64,000 bases of DNA, from positions 62,001 through 126,000 of the forward strand of contig NZ_BDUC01000009.1 of NCBI RefSeq assembly GCF_002218085.1, in the 5' to 3' direction. The notes under the pieces are model-generated. The model saw only the letters and a program-made list of their open reading frames with translations. It was not told the DNA's origin and did no database searches. The stretch is from Tolypothrix sp. NIES-4075 (GTDB taxonomy: Bacteria > Cyanobacteriota > Cyanobacteriia > Cyanobacteriales > Nostocaceae). Positions within the stretch are counted from its first letter, which is position 1; each line of letters begins with the position of its first letter. Below are positions 27,460-35,147 of the stretch, piece by piece. The position numbers were made by a program, and so were the translations under genes.

Positions 27460-30168
27460 ATGCCATCAATATTGTCCCAAGAAGAACTAGGTGAACTACT
27501 AACCACCACCTTGGGTGAGAAGCTTTCAGATAGGGAATTACAGAATTGCTGGGCAAAAATTGAAATTGTTGAACCACCAGTAGCAAAACTGTTCTGGCAA
27601 TCAAAAGATGCCCGAAAGGGAATTTATCTAGTTCTTAAAGGTAAAGTCAGATTACTAGATAGTTCTGGCAACTTAATCTCCACCCTAACAGCAGGGTCAT
27701 CATTTGGCGAAATGACCTTGTTTCGAGAAAAAGACTTTAATTGTTATGCTGCGAGGGCTTCATCTAACTTAAAACTCTGTTATCTCAACACAGATGTATT
27801 GCAGACTTTGATGGATAAATACCCCAAAATCTGCGATCGCTTATTGAAGCGTGCAGAATCTTGGGATTTGCAGATGGGGAATGGGGAAGACAATCATCAA
27901 TCTTCAATTACCAACGTCATTCCCTTTCCCACAAACCAAAGCCCAAAAAAGAAGCAACGACGTGCTTATTTTCCAACTCCTCAAGTAAAAGCAAAACATA
28001 TATGGGCACAGCTAACTAAACGCTATCCTTTCTTTGAACAACAAAGCGCTTCAGATTGTGGTGTCGCTTGCCTAGTCATGATTGGTCGCTATTGGGGTAA
28101 GCGCTTTAGCATCAACAGATTGCGGGATTTAGCCAACGTCAATCGCATCGGGGTTTCTCTGCGAGGATTAGCCACCGCAGCCGAAAGTATTGGCTTTGCT
28201 AGCCGTCCAGTCAAAGCCAGCCTGGACAAATTAGCACAGCAACCCCTACCGGCGATCGCACATTGGGAAGGTAATCATTACATCGTCGTCTATGAAATTA
28301 CCAAAAAACAGGTGATTGTCGGCGATCCGGCGATCGGTCAACGTACCCTCACTCATCATCAATTCCAAGCCGGGTGGACTGGTTATGCTTTATTATCGCA
28401 ACCTACCGCCATTCTGAAAGAAAGCGAACAAGCAAGTACACCATTCTGGCAGTTATTTGAATTAGTCAAACCACATTGGCAAGTATTACTAGAAGTCTTC
28501 ATTGCTTCGGTATTTATCCAGTTGTTTGGATTGATTATGCCTCTATTTACTCAGTTACTTTTAGACAGAGTAATTGTCCAGGGTAGTACTCTCACTTTAA
28601 ACGCGGTTGGGTTTGGGTTGTTGATTTTTGGCTTATTCCGCGTCGCTCTTAACGGACTGCGACAATATCTACTAGATCACACGGCAAACCGAATTGGAGT
28701 AGCGCTAATGGTAGGTTTTATCAAACATACCTTCCTCCTACCCCTAGCCTTTTTTGAGTCGCGTTATGTCGGTGATATTATTTCTCGCGTTCAAGAAAAT
28801 CAGAAAATTCAGCGCTTTCTCACAGGTGAAGCACTGTCGATCATTCTGGATTTAATGACAGTATTTATCTATGTGGGATTGATGTTTTGGTATAGCTGGC
28901 AAATGGCAATGCTAGCCTTAGCAATTGTACCGCCATTTATGATTTTGGCACTAATTGCTACACCATTCTTTCGCCGGGTCAGCCGTGAAATTTTTAATGC
29001 CTTAGCTAAAGAGAATAGTTATTTAATTCAATCACTTTCAGGCATTCGCTCAATTCGTTCGATGGCAATTGAGCAGACAGTGCGCTGGCGTTGGGAAGAA
29101 CTGCTGAATAATTTGACTAAAAAAATGTTTGGTGGACAGGTAATTGGCAACCAAATGCAAATTTTTAGTTCTATTATTGAATCTTTAGCAACTACAGCAT
29201 TACTGTGGTATGGAGCATGGTTAGTAATTCAAAATCAACTAACAATTGGGCAACTAGTTGCTTTTAATATGTTATTAGGTAACGTTATTAATCCTTTCAA
29301 ACGGCTCACAGTACTGTGGAATCAAGTGCAAGAAGTGATTATTTCCACCGAACGGATTAATGATGTTCTCGAAGCCGAACCAGAAGAAGACTTACAGCAT
29401 CAACCACGTCAATCTTTAGCGAGAATTAGGGGTCATATTCGCTTTGAAAATCTAACCTTTCGCTATCATCCAGATAGTGATATTAACGTCCTAGAAAATC
29501 TTAATTTTGAAATTCAGCCTCTTCAAACGGTAGCACTTGTAGGACGTAGTGGTTCGGGAAAAACTACCCTTGCCAAAATGATTTTAGGTTTATATACCCC
29601 TACAGATGGCAAAATTTTGATTGATGGTCATGATGTAACCAGTCTTTCTTTGCGATCGCTTCGAGAGCAAATCGGTGTTGTCGATCAAGATACTTTCTTA
29701 TTTGGCGGTACAATTCGAGAAAACATTAGCATTGCTCTCCCAGAAGCCTCTTTAGAAGAGATTATCGAGGTGGCACGTTTAGCTGGTGCAGATGAATTTA
29801 TTCAACAATTACCAATGGGTTATGAAACCCAAATTGGCGAAGGTGGGGGGATGCTTTCTGGTGGACAACGGCAACGTCTCGCAATTGCTCGTGCAATGCT
29901 TGGTAATCCTCGCTTATTGATTTTTGACGAAGCTACTAGTCACCTCGATGCAGAATCAGAACGCATCATTCAAAACAATTTAAACACAATTCTCCAAGGA
30001 CGTACCAGCTTAATTATTGCCCATCGACTTTCTACCATCCGCAATGCTGACTTAATTTTGGTGTTAGATCGCGGCTTATTGATAGAAAGCGGTACTAATG
30101 AAGAATTAATTAATAAAAAAGGTCATTACTACTACCTCAATCAACAACAACTCGCTCAAGCAAGTTGA
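27460..30168 (+). CDS. C39 peptidase-containing ABC exporter with cNMP-type domain
   Basis: 902 residues. Domains: cyclic-nucleotide-binding-like roll (about 30-135), C39 peptidase (about 180-315), six-helix exporter membrane domain (about 335-620), ABC ATPase (about 650-895). The peptidase has all catalytic residues: Gln194, Cys200 (QQSASDCGVAC), His273 (GNHYIVVYE) and Asp289 (VGDPA). The ATPase has Walker A GRSGSGKTT at 695-703, LSGGQRQRLA at 799, and Walker B with Asp823-Glu824. It should cleave double-glycine leaders and export the core peptide across the inner membrane, with HlyD next in the operon. The N-terminal sensor domain recalls HetC-type cyanobacterial exporters. Its ligand is unknown. 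Confidence 0.94.
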   Translation: MPSILSQEELGELLTTTLGEKLSDRELQNCWAKIEIVEPPVAKLFWQSKDARKGIYLVLKGKVRLLDSSGNLISTLTAGSSFGEMTLFREKDFNCYAARASSNLKLCYLNTDVLQTLMDKYPKICDRLLKRAESWDLQMGNGEDNHQSSITNVIPFPTNQSPKKKQRRAYFPTPQVKAKHIWAQLTKRYPFFEQQSASDCGVACLVMIGRYWGKRFSINRLRDLANVNRIGVSLRGLATAAESIGFASRPVKASLDKLAQQPLPAIAHWEGNHYIVVYEITKKQVIVGDPAIGQRTLTHHQFQAGWTGYALLSQPTAILKESEQASTPFWQLFELVKPHWQVLLEVFIASVFIQLFGLIMPLFTQLLLDRVIVQGSTLTLNAVGFGLLIFGLFRVALNGLRQYLLDHTANRIGVALMVGFIKHTFLLPLAFFESRYVGDIISRVQENQKIQRFLTGEALSIILDLMTVFIYVGLMFWYSWQMAMLALAIVPPFMILALIATPFFRRVSREIFNALAKENSYLIQSLSGIRSIRSMAIEQTVRWRWEELLNNLTKKMFGGQVIGNQMQIFSSIIESLATTALLWYGAWLVIQNQLTIGQLVAFNMLLGNVINPFKRLTVLWNQVQEVIISTERINDVLEAEPEEDLQHQPRQSLARIRGHIRFENLTFRYHPDSDINVLENLNFEIQPLQTVALVGRSGSGKTTLAKMILGLYTPTDGKILIDGHDVTSLSLRSLREQIGVVDQDTFLFGGTIRENISIALPEASLEEIIEVARLAGADEFIQQLPMGYETQIGEGGGMLSGGQRQRLAIARAMLGNPRLLIFDEATSHLDAESERIIQNNLNTILQGRTSLIIAHRLSTIRNADLILVLDRGLLIESGTNEELINKKGHYYYLNQQQLAQAS

Positions 30169-30180
30169 TTTAATTAGCTG

Positions 30181-30204
30181 TGAGAAGTTATTCACTCATA
30201 ACTC
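30181..30204 (+). repeat. 24-bp direct repeat, left copy
   Basis: tgagaagttattcactcata followed by actc; an identical copy is at 30311-30334, one on each side of the MITE-like element. Confidence 0.85.
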
Positions 30205-30297
30205 TAGGACTTACTCAGAATTATGAAAAAACGAACCGCCAAGTACGCCAAGTACACCAAGAAATAAGAGTTTGAGAGAGTTTTTGCGTAAGTCCTA
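30205..30297. mobile_element. MITE-like element
   Basis: A 93-base segment with perfect 10-base terminal inverted repeats (taggacttac / gtaagtccta). Its inside contains the gccaagtacgccaagtac phrase, a motif I associate with repeated elements in Nostoc-type genomes. It encodes nothing. It lies between the exporter and HlyD genes, with 24-bp direct repeats outside it. It may be mobilised by an IS630-type transposase (inference from size and TA ends). Confidence 0.65.
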
Positions 30298-30310
30298 TAA
30301 GAGTTAGCTC

Positions 30311-30334
30311 TGAGAAGTTATTCACTCATAACTC
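30311..30334 (+). repeat. 24-bp direct repeat, right copy
   Basis: Exact copy of 30181-30204. The element plus one repeat copy spans 130 bases. Confidence 0.85.
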
Positions 30335-30366
30335 ATTATTTAGAATTCATAACTTATCACTCAATT

Positions 30367-31896
30367 ATGCCTAATAGAGTTAGTAATTCAACATCGGTAT
30401 CAACTCCAACTAATGATGAGCAAGCAATTAGCAATACAACTAATTCAGTTGGAGAAAATCATGCTAATTCTGCAAATTCTCACAATTGGTATTACGGTAC
30501 AGAAGAACTACTAGATGCATTACCAAGACGTTGGACACGTTCTTTGCTGTATTTTATGGTAATTTTTAGTGCGATCGCTTTGCCTTGGACGATGCTGTCG
30601 CAAGTCGATGAAACAGGAAGCGCTAGAGGTCGTATTGAACCATTAGGTGAAACCCAAAGATTAGACACTCCAGTTGGTGGCAATATTATTGCTGTCAAGG
30701 TGAAAGAAGGTGAAACCGTCAAAGCTGGGCAGTTATTAGTAGAACTAGAGTCGAATGTACTGCGAACCGATTTACAACAAGCACAGGCAAAGCTAGACGG
30801 ACTAATAAATCGACTAGCACAACTAGAACTACTTAAAAACCAATTAAAATTAGCAATTAGTGTTCAAGAACAACAAAACCAATCCCAAGAATTAGAAAAA
30901 GTTTCTCAAGTTAATCAGGCACAGCAAAATCTAGATGCGAAACAGAGTACTTATAACTTACAAAAATTAGAAAAATTGGCTTTAGTCGATCAGGCAAAAC
31001 AAAATATGAGTTCTACTCAGACTGCCTATAAGTTAGCTAAAAGCCGTTGGGATAGAGATTTAACAGAAACTAAGCGTTATCGTCTACTTTGGCAAAAGGG
31101 TGCTGTTCCTCAAATTAAAGTTGTGGAACTAGAAAAAATTGCAGAAGAAAGTCAAAGAGTAAACGAGCAAACACAATCTGATATCAAACAGGCAAAGTTA
31201 CGCTTTCAAGAAGAAGAAAACCGCTATCAATCAATTATACGCCAAGCCCAAGCAGATATTGAACAAGCAAAACTAAGATTGCAAGAACAGAAAAGCAGTT
31301 ATAAAAGTGTAGTTCATGCTGGTGAAATATCTGTGTTGAAAAATCAGGAACAACTGAAAGATATGCAAACACAAATTACCAGCTTGTCATCAGAAATTGC
31401 TCAAACTAAAAGCCAGATAGCTTCTATAAAACTACAATTAACGCAACGATTAATGAAATCACCCATTGATGGTGTAATTTTCAACTTGCCCTTCAAAAAG
31501 CCTGGTGTTGTTGTCCAAACTGGTCAGACGATCGCCCAAATTGCTCCCAAGAAAATTCCATTTGTTCTTAAAGCGAATATGCCAAGCCAAGAAAGTGGTT
31601 TTTTGAAGGTAGGAATGGCAGCGAAAGTCAAGTTTGATGCCTACCCATTTCAAGATTATGGAGTAGTTACAGGGAAGGTGATTCGGATGTCACCAGACTC
31701 CAAAATACTGGAAACACCCCAAGGAAAAATAGAAGTTTTTGAGATGGAAATATCTCTGAATCAATCTGGTAATAAACCTATTCCCTTAACGCCTGGTCAG
31801 ACAGCAACGGCAGAGGTAATTGTTCGTCAGCGGCGCGTGATTGATTTCATTTTAGACCCGTTTAAAAAGCTGCAAAAAGGTGGTTTAGACCTTTAG
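30367..31896 (+). CDS. HlyD-family periplasmic adaptor
   Basis: 509 residues. A polar Asn/Ser-rich N-terminal tail (1-45) precedes one transmembrane helix (about 60-78). Then comes a lipoyl/barrel half (PVGGNIIAVKVKEGETVKAGQLLVEL), a long coiled coil (about 130-360, many LAQLELLKNQ and QAKLRLQEQ segments), the second barrel half (KSPIDGVIFNLPFKKPGVVV) and a beta-barrel tail. This is the membrane-fusion protein that connects the ABC exporter to an outer-membrane TolC-type channel, not encoded here. It sits 199 bases after the exporter gene, separated by the MITE-like element, and 42 bases before the PpiC-like gene. Confidence 0.93.
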   Translation: MPNRVSNSTSVSTPTNDEQAISNTTNSVGENHANSANSHNWYYGTEELLDALPRRWTRSLLYFMVIFSAIALPWTMLSQVDETGSARGRIEPLGETQRLDTPVGGNIIAVKVKEGETVKAGQLLVELESNVLRTDLQQAQAKLDGLINRLAQLELLKNQLKLAISVQEQQNQSQELEKVSQVNQAQQNLDAKQSTYNLQKLEKLALVDQAKQNMSSTQTAYKLAKSRWDRDLTETKRYRLLWQKGAVPQIKVVELEKIAEESQRVNEQTQSDIKQAKLRFQEEENRYQSIIRQAQADIEQAKLRLQEQKSSYKSVVHAGEISVLKNQEQLKDMQTQITSLSSEIAQTKSQIASIKLQLTQRLMKSPIDGVIFNLPFKKPGVVVQTGQTIAQIAPKKIPFVLKANMPSQESGFLKVGMAAKVKFDAYPFQDYGVVTGKVIRMSPDSKILETPQGKIEVFEMEISLNQSGNKPIPLTPGQTATAEVIVRQRRVIDFILDPFKKLQKGGLDL

Positions 31897-31937
31897 TAAG
31901 TAGTCCAGAAAATTGATTCAAATTATGTGAGTAAAAA

Positions 31938-32720
31938 ATGTTAAAAGTAATAAATGTGTCTCAAAAAGAGATAATTGACCAACTTAAACTCTCTTGCCAA
32001 ATTCCTGGTTTATTGGAAGCGATCGCTACTCGTCAAATTATTGCTGATGCAGCCAAAGAAGCAGGTATCAAAGTAGAATTAGAAGAACTTCAACAAGCTG
32101 CTGATGCTTTGCGAGCAGCCAACAGACTAATCAAAGCCGAAGATACTTGGACATGGCTTGAAAAACATTATCTTTCTGTGGAAGATTTTGAACAATTAGC
32201 AGAAATTAATTTGATATCTGTCAAGTTAGCGCAACATTTATTTGCAGACAAAATCGAGCCTAGTTTTTATGAAAATCAACCAAATTATCTAGCAGCAGTC
32301 ACCTATGAAGTTGTCTTAGAAGATGAAGATTTAGCTTGGGAACTGTTTTATGCAGTCACTGAAGGTGAAATCACTTTCCAAGATGTTACTCGTCAACATA
32401 TTCAAAATCTAGAACTTCGTCGCGCTGGTGGATATCGTGGTATCAAACATCGTCACGAGTTTAAACCAGATATTGCTGCTGCGGTCTTTGTTGCTCATCC
32501 TCCTGAGTTACTTAAACCTATTGCGATCGCCCAAAAAGTTCATCTAATTTGGGTTGAGGAAATCATCCAGCCAAAATTAGACCAACAGTTACGTTTGAAA
32601 ATTATGAGTGAGTTGTTTTCTGATTGGTTAAAGCAACAAATCGCACAAGTCGAAATTATTCCCCACTTTGAATCAGATTCCTATTCTCAACCAGTCCAGG
32701 AGTTGCTGAACATAGCTTAA
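31938..32720 (+). CDS. PpiC/SurA-like protein of the export cluster
   Basis: 260 residues, with no signal peptide. The N-terminal helical SurA-like part (about 1-110, LKLSCQIPGLLEAIATRQII, WTWLEKHYLSVEDFEQLAE) is followed by a parvulin-type rotamase domain (about 115-215: YEVVLEDEDLAWELFYAVTE, FQDVTRQHIQNLELRRAGGY, GYRGIKHRHEF). The lack of a secretion signal suggests it acts in the cytoplasm on the peptide cargo or exporter. PpiC-like genes next to C39 exporter/HlyD genes are a recurring cyanobacterial arrangement. It is last in the HTH-exporter-HlyD-PpiC series. Confidence 0.85.
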   Translation: MLKVINVSQKEIIDQLKLSCQIPGLLEAIATRQIIADAAKEAGIKVELEELQQAADALRAANRLIKAEDTWTWLEKHYLSVEDFEQLAEINLISVKLAQHLFADKIEPSFYENQPNYLAAVTYEVVLEDEDLAWELFYAVTEGEITFQDVTRQHIQNLELRRAGGYRGIKHRHEFKPDIAAAVFVAHPPELLKPIAIAQKVHLIWVEEIIQPKLDQQLRLKIMSELFSDWLKQQIAQVEIIPHFESDSYSQPVQELLNIA

Positions 32721-32929
32721 CGTGAGTTCCACGAAGTTAAAAAACAGCAGGAGGTAGTGCAGTTCAGAGGCAACTCTTAACAGGGAATAGGGAACAGGAA
32801 AAACCCATGTTTAAAAACGATTTGCTTGAAATAATGATGCTGTTTTTTTTCGTTGCACTCTCCCTCAAAAAACATCTTTTTTTTGACGCTCGCTTTAAAC
32901 TCAGAACTAAAGTTTCTTATCTGTTTCCT

Positions 32930-33031
32930 GTTCCCTCTTCCCTCTTCGCTTCTTTTTGTAAGTCTTTGGGGATAGAAATCATCATTTTTCAAGATGGAAA
33001 CTGGGAGTTTTACGAAGATGACCAAGCCTGA
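32930..33031 (+). pseudogene. Truncated DUF6888-like fragment
   Basis: The frame ending at 33031 finishes with SLGIEIIIFQDGNWEFYEDD, which resembles the C-terminus of the small cyanobacterial DUF6888 proteins. The upstream part of the frame (from 32807) is low-complexity repeat-like DNA and not family-like, so only the tail appears to survive. Its stop overlaps the start of the next gene by 14 bases, the tight coupling expected of the DUF6888-DUF6887 pair. The family call is from memory and moderate. Confidence 0.4.
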
Positions 33032-33212
33032 TTTTACCCAAATGACTCGTAAAGAATTAAAAACTTATATTATACAACACCCCACTGACGATGAAGCAAT
33101 TAGAGAATTGTTTATCAATCGTCGCAGTCCTAACGCTAAAATTTATCCTTTCCCTTATAACATGACTAAAGAGGAGTTAACAGAGATTTTTCGCCCTAAA
33201 AACACCAATTAA
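33018..33212 (+). CDS. DUF6887-like small protein
   Basis: 64 residues from the ATG at 33018. MTKPDFTQMTRKELKTYIIQ and HPTDDEAIRELF match the pattern of the short cyanobacterial DUF6887 proteins, which lie directly after DUF6888 genes. Function unknown; small two-gene pairs of this kind may be toxin-antitoxin-like, but nothing in the sequence proves it. Its partner upstream seems truncated. A longer start at 32994 is possible but lacks family similarity. Confidence 0.6.
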   Translation: MTKPDFTQMTRKELKTYIIQHPTDDEAIRELFINRRSPNAKIYPFPYNMTKEELTEIFRPKNTN

Positions 33213-33548
33213 CTGTTAATGAGATCGCCCAATATTGACGAATATTACGACTTAAAATCCCGTCGAACTCACGTTAGCTTAATAAACTTTTGATTTTATA
33301 TGTTTATTAACCAGATGCTCAATATGATATCTGGTTACAATGTCATTTCTAAAATAGACATCTCCGAAAAAGAATGTAGAGACGTGATGTTCCTCGCGTC
33401 TTTATAAAGTTCTGGGTAACACATATTTAATTTCTGGAGATGTCTAATGAATGGTGCGTTACGGCTTAAGCCATAACGCACCCTACGAGGGACTAAGTTG
33501 AATCGCCAAATCGTATAATTTTATGCAATTAAATTGGCTTTTATCTTG
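33213..33548. other. Intergenic region with two palindromes
   Basis: It contains an AGACGCG-type imperfect palindrome (33375-33405) and an inverted repeat ggtgcgtta ... taacgcacc (about 33454-33482). A related ggtgcgtta ... taacgcacc copy is at about 37943-37970. No gene is seen. Confidence 0.6.
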
Positions 33549-33740
33549 TTAGTCAAACAAGCTAGCCGCGAAAGCTACTTTGATGAAAAACTTCGCAAAA
33601 TCTGCCAATCCTAGAAGAGAATCTCCAAAGAATTTAAAATTGAAACCACCGCCGTTAACAAATGCTGCTTCAGTTTCAGCTACTTCATTGATGAAGGAAT
33701 TGGAGTCGATCGCCAAGTCGGAAATTGTGATTCTAGACAT
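33549..33740 (-). CDS. Double-glycine leader peptide (candidate exporter cargo)
   Basis: 63 residues. The N-terminal 31 residues (MSRITISDLAIDSNSFINEV, then AETEAAFVNGG) look like a leader for C39 peptidases: acidic, with hydrophobic residues at the expected spacings and Gly30-Gly31 before the cut. The predicted core (from Gly32) is about 32 residues, Phe-rich and hydrophobic with a few charges, such as FKFFGDSLLGLADFAKFFIK, and may be amphipathic or membrane-active. It has no Cys, so it is not a lanthipeptide. It lies 0.8 kb after the C39 exporter/HlyD/PpiC cluster, on the opposite strand. An AGG ribosome site lies 11 bases upstream. The link to the exporter is inference. Confidence 0.72.
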   Translation of the reverse strand: MSRITISDLAIDSNSFINEVAETEAAFVNGGGFNFKFFGDSLLGLADFAKFFIKVAFAASLFD

Positions 33741-34048
33741 GATTGTTGTACCTGGTATAAGTAATTTATCTGAGAATTAAGCTTTTGTTTGCTTAACTCT
33801 TGAATCTATCTTCTGCTATATGAAATGTGAATTCAATAGCTGAAAAGAGGAGATAAGACATAACTAAAGGAATTTTGTCTCCAGGTTTATAATATTGAAA
33901 AAATATCAGCGGTCTAGAGTTTCTATTTATTTATAATTCATAGCGTTTTTGTGGATAAAAATTACTTAAAGACATAATTGCAGGAGTTTTGTCCTTAAAA
34001 CTTGGTTGTGGTGAAAAAACAGCAATTTTCTGCAAGTCCCTTACGCTT
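33741..34048. other. Intergenic region upstream of the leader-peptide gene
   Basis: 308 AT-rich bases between the start of the leader-peptide gene and the stop of the repeat protein gene, both on the minus strand. No other small leader-type frame was found. It presumably carries the peptide promoter; no clear -35/-10 pair was identified. Confidence 0.4.
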
Positions 34049-35017
34049 TCATTCTTCTGGTTTACGTCGGCGTCTGGGTCTATCTTGGTCATCAGGTATG
34101 TTGTATTCAGAATTTTCTACCCTGCGGCGCCTGGGTCTATCTTGGTCATCAGGTATGTTGTATTCAGAATTTTCTACCCTGCGGCGCCTGGGTCTATCTT
34201 GGTCATCAGGCATGTTGTATTCAGAATTTTCTAATTTGCGGCGCCTGGGTGTATCTTGTTCATCACGCATGTCGTATTCAGAATTTTCTACCCTGCGGCG
34301 CCTGGGTGTATCTTGTTCATCACGCATGTCGTATTCAGAATTTTCAGTTCTGCGCCGGCGCCTGGGTCTATCTTGGTCATCACGTAAGCGATCGCTCACC
34401 TCGTTAAAGAAATCCCGGCGCAAAAAAGGATAATCGCTCACCCACAAATCGCGACTGGGAATATAGATATCGCTGATTTGGTCGATTGTGCTTAAATCAG
34501 AGCGATTGGACATGACGAGCATTTCTGCTATTTGACCGCGAGCGATCGCTTTATGATAAGGACGTAATGGTGCTTTAAACTCGGCGGTAAATCCTGTATC
34601 ATCGCCCAATTCTAAATTAATCCACTTTTCCCTATTTTCTACAATCACCAATTCGCCTCTATTATTGACTGTTTCCTGTTTACCAATCAACTCTTCTGTA
34701 AGCCACCAATCCAGCACTCGACCCCGAAAAAAGCCACTATATTTATAACTGCGGTATTTAGCATTACGCACACTTGCCCAAAATACTGGTCCCCAAAACC
34801 AGTAAAGAGATGCCACAAATCCCAGCAAAAATATTATTGCCCCAAAATTAAGTCCGAAAAGGAATTTCACAAACAAAAGAACAGCCGCAGATACTACAGA
34901 AATTAATAGCCGTTGCAAAAAATCAGGAAACTTCCCCCAATAATATTTATATTGCGGAGAACTAGCAATCCAGGGAACGAGTTGTTCAAATTTCTGGCGA
35001 GTCAGTGGGACTAACAT
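34049..35017 (-). CDS. Membrane protein with C-terminal 19-residue repeats
   Basis: 322 residues. Two adjacent transmembrane helices at about 36-78 are followed by a soluble domain (about 85-205, with WLTEELIGKQETVNNRGELV and YIPSRDLWVSDYPFLRRDFF). The C-terminus (about 208-322) is six units of an Arg-rich, Asp/Glu-rich repeat such as RRRRVENSEYNIPDDQDRP. Homologues are often labelled phosphate ABC transporter permease, but no transporter motif is visible and I do not accept that label. The repeat is encoded by 57-base tandem units (34063-34380) and its copy number probably varies between strains. Confidence 0.75.
   Translation of the reverse strand: MLVPLTRQKFEQLVPWIASSPQYKYYWGKFPDFLQRLLISVVSAAVLLFVKFLFGLNFGAIIFLLGFVASLYWFWGPVFWASVRNAKYRSYKYSGFFRGRVLDWWLTEELIGKQETVNNRGELVIVENREKWINLELGDDTGFTAEFKAPLRPYHKAIARGQIAEMLVMSNRSDLSTIDQISDIYIPSRDLWVSDYPFLRRDFFNEVSDRLRDDQDRPRRRRRTENSEYDMRDEQDTPRRRRVENSEYDMRDEQDTPRRRKLENSEYNMPDDQDRPRRRRVENSEYNIPDDQDRPRRRRVENSEYNIPDDQDRPRRRRKPEE
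34063..34380 (-). repeat. 57-bp coding tandem repeat
   Basis: Six units of about 57 bases inside the gene at 34049-35017; each contains ggcgcctgggt and ttgtattcagaattttcta. The three units nearest the stop codon are almost identical and the others have diverged, pointing to recent expansion at the 3' end. Confidence 0.9.
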
Positions 35018-35033
35018 GATTTTGTCATTTGTT

Positions 35034-35092
35034 GGTTGTTAGTTGATAGTTGATGGTTGATGGTTGATGGTTGATGGTTGTTATTTTGCTAT
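35034..35092. repeat. Short tandem repeat (GTTGATG-type)
   Basis: Head-to-tail gttgatg/gttgata heptamers upstream of the repeat-protein gene; STRR type. Confidence 0.8.
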
Positions 35093-35110
35093 CTACTAAC
35101 CACTAATATT

Positions 35111-35138
35111 GTACAGACGCGATTAATCGCGTCTCTAC
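35111..35138. repeat. AGACGCG palindrome (perfect core)
   Basis: The core agacgcgattaatcgcgtct is a perfect 20-base palindrome; an identical core occurs at 41021-41040. Confidence 0.85.
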
Positions 35139-35147
35139 CACTAACCA

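Noticed and set aside
33989..34433. Plus-strand frames of 81 and 143 codons
   Set aside because: Antisense to the 57-base coding repeat; their own repeats simply mirror it.
34049..35017. Label phosphate ABC transporter permease for the repeat protein
   Set aside because: Only two membrane helices and no permease signature; the label seems to be a propagated misannotation.
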